The notes below the pieces were generated by a model. It had not been told where the DNA came from. It searched no databases and saw nothing but the letters and a program-made list of their open reading frames with translations. The position numbers were made by a program, and so were the translations under genes. DNA of 64,000 nucleotides. It comes from Margaritispora aquatica. Lineage: Eukaryota > Ascomycota > Leotiomycetes > Helotiales > Discinellaceae. The stretch is from the NCBI GenBank assembly GCA_007644065.1, contig VJWN01000027.1, positions 248,001 to 312,000 on the forward strand, read 5' to 3'. Below, piece by piece: positions 36,052-46,354 of this stretch (its first letter is position 1; each line of letters begins with the position of its first letter).

Positions 36052-37792
36052 GCTTGACGGAGTGGTGGCGTGCTTGGGTGAAGAAATAATATGTTGCTTT
36101 GGACTTGAATTTTTATGTTATGACATATTTATAGAAATATATTATTTGAACTAAGGTGTTGACTAAACTGTTGTTGAGATATACTGTAAGGTTAGTAAAT
36201 TTCGTATTTACTATGACTATGAGGGGTTTAGAGATGGCGGCTCGGGACGTTACCTTTCCAAATATTCTATAATAACAGTACAGCACTAGGCTGCAATAAG
36301 TAATTTTGTTGATGAATACTTTACTATCAATAATGAAAGGGCAAAGGTAGGGAAGAGCTTAAGGTATTTACAAACTCCCTACTTTATTGCTAGGGAAATC
36401 TCCTATTTCAGCCTTGTTAGCCTTGTCTAGTTAATTCATGATGGGGATCATAAACATAACAAATACCCAGGTACAGGCGAGGGTGACACAATACAGTGAG
36501 TGTCACCACCAACCTGAAAAGGGCTTCATTTCTATACTGAATCAACGAAACAAATTCAGGACAAATTAGGATTCGAGGTTCAAATCCACATGATTGGAAC
36601 CAACTTTTAATTCTCGTCGGATATATTTGTTTCTTTTAGCCCATTACTATCTATATCGTTGTTTTTGAACTGTTGAGCTGTTGGGGATATAGCGTCTTTG
36701 ATGCTCTTCCCCCCTCGCTTAAAAGATCATAATCTTACATGCTTTTGCAATAACACTTCTATTATTCCGTCACCCGCATGTGGCTAAGGTAGCACGGGTA
36801 GGTTGGGGGATCAGCCAGCCCTAAGGTACAGTAGAGTGCAGTAGCGGTAAGGTACACACCACTGTCACAGTCCCACTACCGGTAGCAAAGTTCCCGCAGT
36901 TGGAGCTCAGTCAGCCACTGGCCGCCATATACGAGTAGGATGAACCTATTGCAGGGTCTGTACAGGGTCTGTGCAGATCAGCGCCAAACTGCAGATGCAC
37001 ACATATATATGCCTCCATACATATACCTTCTTACATATATCATAGATCTACCACCTCCTCGTTCGTATATGCGTGTGATGCAGTTTGAGGAGAGACAACG
37101 ACTAGGTCTCACTTCAGCTACTTACTACATGAGCTTACTCGTGCAACGAAATAGCCTTCTTACTGGAAGGAGGAAATCTTCACGACATTGATCTATGTCT
37201 GAATCAAAATCAACATCAAACTTGGAAAAACCTGGAAAAGCCTGGAAAAGGCTTGAGACATCAATTGATGAACATCTCGATAACCTTAAGTAACTCAAGC
37301 TCTTCTGGAGTTCCCGCTTGCCACCACTTTCCACCACCCCCACGACCAACCACCCACTCACTTCGTCACAAAGACAAAGTACTGTACTCGGTATGCAATT
37401 ATGCACGTGCATGAGGGTGAAACCACGGCCCGGTTCGCTGTTCACAACTCACAGTTCACAGTTCACAGTTCGTAGCATCAAGGCAAGGAGATTCGGGACA
37501 TAGCAAATATGACAACGCAACAGACCTGAGGGCCGGCTGGGCTGCTGGGCTTGGCTGGATGATCGTGATGGACGAGGAGGGCATTCTTATTCGAGTTTAA
37601 GCCGAAATTGAGCTGGAATAGAGATGGAACATGAAGCAAGAAGCAAGAAGTAAGAAGTGTTTAAAAGTCAGAAAGATGGGATTACTTACTTGTCCATTCT
37701 TTTGGATGAACAGATATCAAGACCCAGACGCCTAGCTAATCAGAAAGCTGCCTTTAGGTTTTTTCTTACCTTAATCTTTCTATTCCATTATC
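36052..37792. other. intergenic region between decarboxylase and isopropylmalate-synthase-like genes
   Basis: No gene is seen in this 1.7 kb. It has AT-rich stretches, a CTGGAAAA repeat near 37230-37250 and an ACAGTTC repeat near 37450-37470. The final 400 bp should hold the promoter of the next gene. Confidence 0.5.
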
Positions 37793-39742
37793 ATGTCCCA
37801 TTTATCTCATTCCAAACACGATGCCGCTGCCGCGATCGCTACCAAATATCAAAAGCAGCTTCCCATTTCAAATCTCGAAGACCGTCGATGGCCTTCACAA
37901 AGACTGAAGAAGGCTCCAACATGGCTGTCAACAGATCTACGAGACGGCAATCAGGCCCTGGAAAATCCAATGGTTCGTATGAATCAGTGAAGTGAAATGA
38001 AGTGAATTGAATTGAAAGATTTTTCTTCGGCTAACTTGGCTTCCTGCAGACAATTGACCAGAAATGGAAATTCTTCCACCTGCTGGTTGGCATGGGCTTC
38101 AAGCAAATCGAAGTCTCCTTTCCCTGCGCTTCAGAGACCGAATTCAACTTTACCCGCATGCTCGTCGAGACGCCTAGTGCCATACCGCCAGATGTCACCA
38201 TTGAGGTGATTAGTCCATGTCGGAAAGACGCTCTCGCCAGAACGGTGGAGAGCATCAGGGGTTGCCCCAATGCCATTATATTCACCTTCCTCGCGACCAG
38301 TGACAACTATCAAGAAACGATATTCGAGGCGAGCGAGGAAACACTGCTGGAGCGGGCGCGAACGTGCACCGAGTACGTTCGCTCCATCACAAAGGACGAT
38401 CCGATTGCAAGCGCGCAGACAAATTGGTCCTTTGGTTTCGGCATGGAAGACTTTGGCAACAGTCGGCCGGAGGTCGCTTTGCGTCTAGGGGAAACAGTAC
38501 GGAATGCGTGGAACCCGTCGCGAGAGAACCCCATCATTCTTGGCCTCGCTACAAGTGTTGAGTCTCACATGCCAAACGTCTACGCCGATCAGGTTGAATA
38601 TTTTTCACGAAACATTTCCCACCGCGAGACCGTGTGCATATCCCTTCACACCCACAATGATCGAGGTTGCGCTGTCGCATCCGCGGAGCTGGGCTGTCTT
38701 GCGGGAGCCGACCGTGTAGAGGGATGTCTGTTCGGTAATGGTGAGCGAGCGGGCAATCTTGACCTCGTCACCATGGCGTTGAACTGTCTCTCCCAGGGCA
38801 TTGACCCGGGGCTCGACTTCTCCCAGCTACCATACATCCGCCAGGTGTATGAAGAGATTACTTGCCTGCCCGTGCATCCCCGCACGCCATATTCGGGAGA
38901 CTTGTATTTCCGGGCATGGAGTGGCTCACATCAAGATTCCATACGCAAAGGCTTGACAAAATATCACAATGCCATGACGGCTGCTCGAAAGCAACCCACC
39001 TGGCGGGTTCCGTATCTGCCTATCGATCCGGCAGATGTAGGTCGATCATTTGATAGTGTCATTGCAATCAATAGCCAGAGTGGCAAAGCAGGAGTCTCAT
39101 GGATTCTCCGCCAGGAGCTCGGTCTTGATCTCCCAAGTGAGGTCGCCATGGAATTTTCCCGAGTGACAAAGGCGTATTCGGAACGACTTGGGCGTGGCCT
39201 TGCATCCACTGAACTGTGCGACCTCTTTATGCGAACTTTCACCGTGAGCGACATGGCGAACGATGTGTGGTTATCTCGCCGTGGGGGCCCTCGTGTGAAG
39301 CTTGATATAAACCAGTATGCGAGCCTAGGCTCTGTGGAAGGCATCATTTCGCAGCTTTCCAACGTGCTCGCATGCCCCATTGATCTGGTCGAAACAATTT
39401 CACAGAACATGGACAGCGTGACGACTGCTCAGACTACAATTTTCGTCAAGTGTAATTTCAAAGGAGTCGGTCATGTTTGGGGAATTGGTGTGGGCGGAGA
39501 AGTAATGGCCATGGCACGATCAGTGGTATCGGCAGTAGTGGTAAGTCCTTCGAATCACTGGGGGAGGGACATGCTATTCTTGTTTCCTAAGGCAGTACAT
39601 GCTAACATTGATGCCCAATTCATAGAATGCCGAGCTGGCCACCATGCAGGAGGAGTGTCAACTTCCATCACCAGAATCACTTAGCCCTACTGGCTCTGAT
39701 GATGGCGCGCATTCGGAATGCGATTCATGCCGGGCTTATTGA
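37793..39742 (+). CDS. 2-isopropylmalate-synthase-like enzyme (LeuA/HtyA type)
   Basis: Three exons, 37793-37972, 38050-39540 and 39626-39742, give about 595 residues. Introns are GTTCGT..CAG and GTAAGT..TAG, both phase 0. The catalytic barrel has the LRDGNQ motif (residues 49-54), the HTHNDRG metal-binding motif with His260 and His262, and GNGERAGN at 289-296, all diagnostic of the family. Such enzymes condense acetyl-CoA with a 2-oxo acid. The C-terminal regulatory domain is present but divergent and ends in an acidic, cysteine-containing tail. Because leucine synthesis needs only one housekeeping copy, and the neighbours are a P450, decarboxylase and exporter, I read this as a specialised paralogue comparable in role to the homotyrosine enzyme of echinocandin clusters. 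Its 2-oxo acid is unknown. Confidence 0.88.
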
Positions 39743-41609
39743 AATGATACTTGATACTATAAGATATGTAGACAAGTATGAGCTGGTGGAAATGCAACAA
39801 CTCGCAAAGCTCGAGCTCAAGGCCTCGCTTATTTCCGTCATATCAAACCCGTCACCTCAGAGCATCCATGAGTCGGCAGGAATAGGGGGGACTGTTTTGT
39901 CTTCTCCAATACGACAATTACTAAGTTAAGCTGACGGACGAATGGCTCGTTGCTTAAAACATCTGGGCCAATGAAATAGGTAGGTATAGCTTGCTTTGGC
40001 ACAGAGCAGTCAATGGAAGTCAATCTCTCGCACGTATATCTAGGTATCTATTTACCATAATTGAAGCTAGAGGCTGAGGTCAACCAACTTTCGTCTGCTG
40101 CAGGAGAATGAATATACTGAATTTAGAATTTGGTTAAAAAGAAAGTTACCTTTGTCTCGAGATATTAAGATTGAGAGCCAGAGAATTTCGGTTCGCATGA
40201 CAGAATGACAGATTGATGTTTTGAGATAAGTACCGAACTCATATGAGTGAACAGTTGATTGGCTGATTGATTGAGAAAGAGTGGGAGATTGGTCAATGAG
40301 ATGAGATGAGATGGGATGGAAAGGATCGCTCTCGTCTTTCTTGCTGAATGTTAATTGAAGTTTTACCGATGTCGAGGGACGGGCAAAAAGATCATCGTAT
40401 CGGAATGTGCATGTGAAATCCACACACTGCCTAATGTGAATGTGAATGTGAATGAGCAATTCACACATCTCGCATTACGGCGATGGCAGTAAGAATGCCC
40501 AGAAATAAATGGAAAGGCACAATATACGCATCTGCGCCTTGTAACACGAGCGATGCCACGTCTCCGCAGACAAAGATTTTGGTGAGAAGTAGACGAGGCT
40601 TTTTGCTTATTAAGAAAATGCCCTAACGGAAAGTCCTACAGCACTAATTAGGATTATTCCTTCTAGTGCCGCACTATAGCTAAACGGTGCTGCCACTTGG
40701 TAGCACTTATGGCATAGTTGATAGAACTAAGCCTTTTCTGCTGTACCTTAGTCTAGATAATTGACAAGTTTCCACCTTGTCTATTTTGAATGAGATTTGA
40801 GTGCCTCGATGTGACTTGGAGGCTGAGTGGCTGATGCTGATGATTTAACGAGACCCCATTTTTCGTACCATAATTATAAGTCGAGGCATGCTAAAATCTG
40901 GCTTCTGGTTCTAGAATTTAGGTAGGGCCAGCCGCTTTTTGCTGGTATTTCGGTGCGTGTTAACTGACAAGTGATGAGAAAAGAATGAAAACAAACTGAA
41001 GTGTAGTGGGAAAAATAAGGGTAGTTTTGCTACAAGTCACTTTCTGTTTGCGATTTCCATAAAGTGTCAGGTGATTCTGGAGATCGAGGAAGAGAAATAT
41101 ATCGTAAAATAAGCGCCAGTAGTAAGGAAGCCGTAGGTGAGTAAGTGAGTCTTTAGAACGACTTAAGAGTGTTCCAGCTATCTCGGGGGTGGAAAGATAA
41201 CTACTGAAATGGATTAAAGATGTACAGTTAGAAAATAAGGCGTTCCAGCTTTTGTAAATAATATAGCTTATAAACAGATACCTGGATACGGAGATCTATT
41301 GATGACATCAGCATCGGGTAGTGTTGGTATCGGGAAGTATTGGTGACGATGCTAACATCCCCACAGTTGTGACATACTGTGGCCGAACACAGGTGTTGAG
41401 ACTTCGTTACTATATACCCTCTGCTTGTTTTCTTAACAATCTTTTATCTAAAACATATCCTCCATACCCTTGAATTCACAATAGCTGAATTGGCCCTCTC
41501 CATTCCCTTGTCGATTGAATCTTGGGAAACAACTTGTAATTTACCACCATATCGTGCACGATAGAGCAAAAAGCTAACTACACCATCGCGCAGACTCGAA
41601 ACCGCGACG
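39743..41609. other. 1.9-kb intergenic region
   Basis: No gene is seen. TGTGAATG repeats lie near 40433-40455. Small inverted motifs (GGTGCTGCCACTTGGTAGCAC) near 40686-40708 form a possible hairpin. Confidence 0.45.
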
Positions 41610-42146
41610 ATGAACTGCACATTCCCGCCAAACCCCAATCACTTTTGGACTTTATTGCCACCAATAAACAAGAAGGGCGAACTCGTTGACCACTCTATGC
41701 TACTCGTCCTATACATCATGGTAGTCGTCATGTACGTGGCAACTTACTTCATGCTCCGCAAGGCAGTAGAGCAGCATGGCAGATCGACTCACCGGACCGC
41801 AAAATTCTTGCGCGATTCACTGTACTGTCAGCCAGAGAGGAGGAATGAATTGCTGCTGAAGAAATGCTTTGAATTCGGTGTTGTCAGCGGCGAAGTGCTG
41901 GATTGGGCGGAGCGGAACGGCGCTCTAGGAGAGGATAACTGTTACATCTATAGCTTGTATGGGAGGTTTGCGGTCGTTCCAATAAAGATGCTCATTGCAT
42001 ATTTGGGATGGAAGTCAAAGGGTTCTGCTTTAAATTTTGGAGAGAGCGAGAAATCTGAGAAATTTGAGTCTAGATGTATCGCATTGGAGAGCGGGATGCG
42101 CTTGATAAATTGGGATTCGAATGTGCCCGATTTATCTCTTAGCTAG
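41610..42146 (+). CDS. small single-pass membrane protein, hypothetical
   Basis: A single frame of 178 residues. After about 30 soluble residues comes one strong hydrophobic segment (near residues 30-52, LLVLYIMVVVMYVATYFML). A basic stretch and a helical segment with PERRNELLLKKCFEFG follow. No known domain is recognised. The segment around PERR..CFEFG resembles PEERHQALVERCYEIG in the small protein at 54678-55055, with the same spacing from the hydrophobic helix, so the two may be paralogues. Function unknown. Confidence 0.5.
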   Translation: MNCTFPPNPNHFWTLLPPINKKGELVDHSMLLVLYIMVVVMYVATYFMLRKAVEQHGRSTHRTAKFLRDSLYCQPERRNELLLKKCFEFGVVSGEVLDWAERNGALGEDNCYIYSLYGRFAVVPIKMLIAYLGWKSKGSALNFGESEKSEKFESRCIALESGMRLINWDSNVPDLSLS

Positions 42147-42761
42147 TACTTGAAGTCACTCATGGCACTAGAACTGGGTTACTAAATATAAACGTCTCGC
42201 ATTGCTTTCGAATATTGCATAATACCGATCTTGCTTAAACACCCATCTTCTGAAATACTCATCGTCCAGCAGTGAGTCTACTGAGCTGATGTTAGCGTGA
42301 GGTCTTTTCATGTCATTCCTTTCAAACATCTTCTGTTCCACCTGTGCCCCTCTAATATTTAAGCAGACCATTGATAGCATGAAGGACACAAAGATCCGTA
42401 ACAGTGGGTTTCCAATTCGGTATATATTGCAATGAGACAGAAGCTAACTCGTTCGATGAGTTCTTGGCCTATTTGCTTAAGAGGTAAAAGAAATAAGCGA
42501 GAACTGAAAGCATAAAATGACTACAAGAGTGGGAGAAAACCTGATGATAAGGAAGGGCGCACACTACGGGATAACGTGACTAATCTAAGTCAACTCAAAC
42601 GCCGTCTCCTTGGCCGCAAAGGAGTTCACTGGAAAGCGGCATCGGAATAGGAGCATTTTCACAATATAAATCTTTTGATCTTCACTTCCACCATTTCACC
42701 CATTAAGTACTGCACAGAATTCATTTCACATTTCAAATATCACAATACACAATAGAATAGA
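42147..42761. other. intergenic, agmatinase promoter side
   Basis: No gene is seen. The last 100 bp before 42762 is rich in TTTCAC/CAATAC motifs and probably holds the leader of the agmatinase-type gene. Confidence 0.45.
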
Positions 42762-44357
42762 ATGAAGTTCCTACCCATCGCCCTCGTGGGTTTGCTAAGC
42801 AGGGTCCAAGCACATGACTACCTGCACCCACAAACCAACACAGAGACAGAGATCCCACTACACGAGCAAGAGTTCGTGCAAGACTCTGCTGCAGAACTAG
42901 AACGGAAATGGAGTTTCGAGGTGCGTTTCAGCTGTATAATATTCCCAGGACAGAATATATCGTGAAGTGAAGTTGAAGCTGATGTTTTTGAAAGTGGGGG
43001 TTCTCAGGTGTCAACTCCTTTGCGCATCTTGAGCATGCGAAGTGTCTTACGAGTCCGGAGAAGATGTTTGATATTGGAATTTTGGGAGTCCCGTTCGATA
43101 CCGCAGTGTCTTATCGCCCTGGTATGTTTCTCATCTTCACATCCTCTCACTTCGACTGCTTGGGGTTGTCCTGCTTCTATCACATGATAGTGACTTATAA
43201 TACTGCTTCTCACACCTCGCTGGCTTCGAAGACTGAGGAGCAATCGTAATTTGAATTCTCATACTAATATAATTACGCAGGGGCTCGCTTTGGTCCACGA
43301 GCTATACGAGCAGCATCAGCTCGCCAGACCTCTTTCCGTGGCTTTAACGCGCGAGCTGGGATAAACCCCTATCTCTCATGGGCCAACATCCTCGATTGTG
43401 GTGATGTACCTGTCACACCATTTGATAATGCCGTGGCATTGACCCAGATGACCTCTGCGTACCTGGAGCTTGGTCATCGGTCGCCATTGTCTTCGTCTTT
43501 GAAGTTTCCCAAGATCATCAGTCTGGGGGGCGATCACTCGCTTGCACTAGCGGCTCTGAGGGGTTTGAATAAAGTCTTGGGTGGGCCGGTGGCGGTGTTG
43601 CATTTTGATGCTCATTTGGATACTTGGCATCCAGCTAAGTACCCCTCGCCGTGGCCGAGTAAGCAGGCGGAGTTCAATCATGGAAGGTATGTCACACGGT
43701 TTTGTCTTGGTTTATGCTTGGTTTATGCTTGGATTATTTCCAAAATTTGACTGCATATGCTGTAACTCTGGCGAGGCTGCATCATTCCCCCAAGATGACA
43801 ATGTCTCAAATTGAAATTTATACTAACATCTACCTCACAGCATGTTCTGGATCGCTTCTAACGAAGGCCTAATCCTCAATGGCTCATCCGTTCACGCAGG
43901 TCTCCGGACGAGATTAAGCGGCGCCGACTGGGCCGATTACGAAGATGACACCTCCCAAGGCTTCCTGCGCATCTCATCCGACGACATCGACGATCTCGGT
44001 CCCAAAGGCGTCATCTCCACCATCATGAATCGCATCGGCACCGAGACACCCGTCTACCTGTCCGTTGACATCGACGTGCTGGATCCCGGACTTGCTCCTG
44101 GCACAGGCACGCCCGAGGCAGGTGGTTGGACCAGTCGCGAACTGATTCGCATTCTGAGGGGGATTGAGGGATTGAATGTCGTTGGGGCTGATATCGTTGA
44201 GGTTGCGCCGGCGTATGATGGTGTGGGGGAGCAGACTGCGCTGGCAGGGGCGCAGGTTGCGTATGAGATTCTGACGAGCATCGTTAAGCGAGGACTGGTT
44301 GACATGGGGAAAGTAGCCGAGGTGCCTATTAAACACGGGAGAAAGGATGAGCTTTAA
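42762..44357 (+). CDS. agmatinase-family ureohydrolase with signal peptide and C-terminal KDEL
   Basis: Four exons, 42762-42920, 42995-43121, 43281-43686 and 43841-44357, give about 402 residues. Intron ends are GTGCGT..AAG, GTATGT..CAG and GTATGT..CAG, and phases agree. Residues 1-17 form a signal peptide ending near RVQA. The ureohydrolase core carries the manganese ligands GGDHS (His181), DAHLD and SVDIDVLDP, together with LGVPFD, FGPRAIR and NHGSMFW, all typical of agmatinases. These hydrolyse agmatine to putrescine and urea. The last four residues are KDEL, an ER-retrieval signal, so the enzyme should reside in the ER lumen rather than be secreted. Substrate could instead be another guanidino compound. 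It lies 3 kb past the cluster and a functional link is only possible. Confidence 0.9.
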
Positions 44358-45930
44358 AAGTGCATTCAGATGAGAGGAAATGAGATAGATGAATTTCAGG
44401 CAAAAGGATGGATGGCATGGGATAGTACGGCAATTCCTGTCAATCCTGAACAAAATTTGGTTGAAGTGCGGCGGAGAGACTATTAAGACATGTATTGGGG
44501 CTAAAGATAGCTGCGAACACCACACAGACCGCGAGATATAGCGTTTTGGGTAAAAGGACATAGATTTAATTGAAGTCCAAAAGAGGATAATACCACATTT
44601 AAAGCTCGTCGTGGAGCCAACATATCCAGGTATTGCAGTTTCAGTCTCCAAAAAATGACATGATTGGGAGGTAATTGCGACGCACTTAAGAAGACGATTT
44701 ACGATATCTGCAGAAAAGTAACTTCGCTTTCCCTTCTACTTACTCTTCCCAAATCAAATTCCTTCGAGCTTTGGCTGAATTGCTAGAGTTTAGTGATGCT
44801 CGTCAGCGCATCAATTTGCTTGCAGAGAATATTCGCTGATAAATGCGCTTAAACAGTCACCACTTTGTCGAGCAAAGAGAGGAACAGTCTCACAACCTTC
44901 ACAAAGCCTCAGTAATCCTAACATCGACTCGGTCTTTTCGCACGAAGCTACTCCCGTCCTACCGCACCGAATCCCGAAGGTTCTCGGCTCTCGGTGAGAT
45001 GCATCTATTTCCATCACACCAACTCTATCTGCGTAGTAGTTTTCTTAAAACAAGCATTCGTGCAATGCAGTGATGGCCATCCGAACTCTTGACTTCGATG
45101 CCAAGCGGTAAGCGAGGAGTATGATATGCATAAGACCGTTTCAAACCATCTCATCATCTGCCCGCATACTATCGCTTACCCCACGAGTAATGAGAAGAGA
45201 ATAGGTAGATGTGGTGTTGACGGATATCTCCGGATCGCGAGCGAGACTGCAGAAGTTGACTACAAAAGAATCCGAGACACAGACTCACAGCTTACGCCCG
45301 AAGCCCATGCGATTCCGAACATTCGCATCTGCCTGTAAATAGTTTAGACACAGTGGTAACAAGTGTAACAAACAAGCACTTCAATTTAAGCACTTAAGCA
45401 CCCACAAGGTTGGCCGTGGGGATCTGCGTCACGTTAATATTAAACAATGCAGATCTCAAACCTGGGACGAACGTTAAATATTTGAAACAACGCAGACACG
45501 CTCGCAAACTTAAATTTTAAGGTTATTCGGTACTGTCTCGATCAGATGAATTGTCTCCACAACGAACGCCAAGCCTGTTTCAAAAACCGCCGTTGGATCT
45601 GAAGACTCTTGGATGATGCAGTCGTGGGTGGTTGCTGGAGTTGAAGTAAGTTCTAGTGATGAGTTTGGATTGTTGGATTGCTTGTTCTTGGTAATGACTG
45701 ATGGAGTAGTGGATCCGAGCTCGCTTTGAGTCAATGCTATGGATCTGGGAATCAACATAGAGAGCAGTAATGCATTCCGAGATGTACTTAAGACAACGAT
45801 CTCCCTCTGGATTCTTCCTTTTCTCATCTCACCATCAATCAATCAATCATCTCATCTTACTCAGGCACCCACATCTTCATCCATCGACTCTAACCTCCAA
45901 TCTCACTCAATCAAATCTCAATCTTCCAAC
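44358..45930. other. intergenic region without supported gene
   Basis: Short frames only. The 3' end (45830-45930) is CA/TC-rich, with CAATCAATCAATCATC repeats, and forms the leader of the small secreted protein gene. Confidence 0.45.
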
Positions 45931-46354
45931 ATGCAATTCACCATCTTCAAATCCGCTCTCGCAGCATTTGCATTCGCATCCATCGCAGCAGCAGTGAGTC
46001 TCCTTCCATCCTTCTACTCCTTTCATCCAAAATCACAAACCCTCGTCCTCCTTCGCCGACCAGGAGAGATCATGGGATCTAACAAGAACCCAATCAGTGC
46101 TCCGGTGTAGACCAAGACTGCTGCTGGAACGACATGGACGGCTGCGTCAACCAGCACGGCCAATTCGCCCAGACGCCATGTGCGAAACAGAGCTACCAGG
46201 ACGATTTCTGTGTGAATTTTGGTGTCAGCTGTGTATGTTCTCCCCACTTTCGATATTGCTTGATATAAAGTAGAACCTTGAGCCTAACGAGTCGACATAG
46301 GATGGTGCGGATTGTTGTTCTATCAGCACTGGACAGGGACGCTCTTGCCCTTAG
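45931..46354 (+). CDS. small secreted cysteine-rich protein (10 Cys)
   Basis: Three exons, 45931-45993, 46098-46232 and 46301-46354, give 83 residues. Donors are GTGAGT and GTATGT, acceptors CAG and TAG, all phase 0. Exon 1 encodes a signal peptide only (MQFTIFKSALAAFAFASIAAA). The mature part of about 62 residues has ten cysteines, including two CC pairs, spaced as CSGVDQDCCWNDMDGC, then single cysteines and DCCSIS..SCP. Small size, intron at the signal-peptide junction and even cysteine number fit fungal secreted effector-like or antimicrobial-type peptides. No family is recognised. An alternative acceptor in the first intron would shift the frame and lose the cysteines, which supports the chosen model. 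Confidence 0.75.

Noticed and set aside
36560..36600. GAGGTTCAAATCC, resembling a tRNA T-loop
   Set aside because: Flanking bases do not form the T-stem or a cloverleaf, so no tRNA is called. No convincing tRNA was found in the window.
29961..46354. Extending the biosynthetic cluster to include the agmatinase-like gene
   Set aside because: A 3-kb gap with an unrelated small membrane protein intervenes, and co-function is unsupported. It is mentioned only as a possibility.
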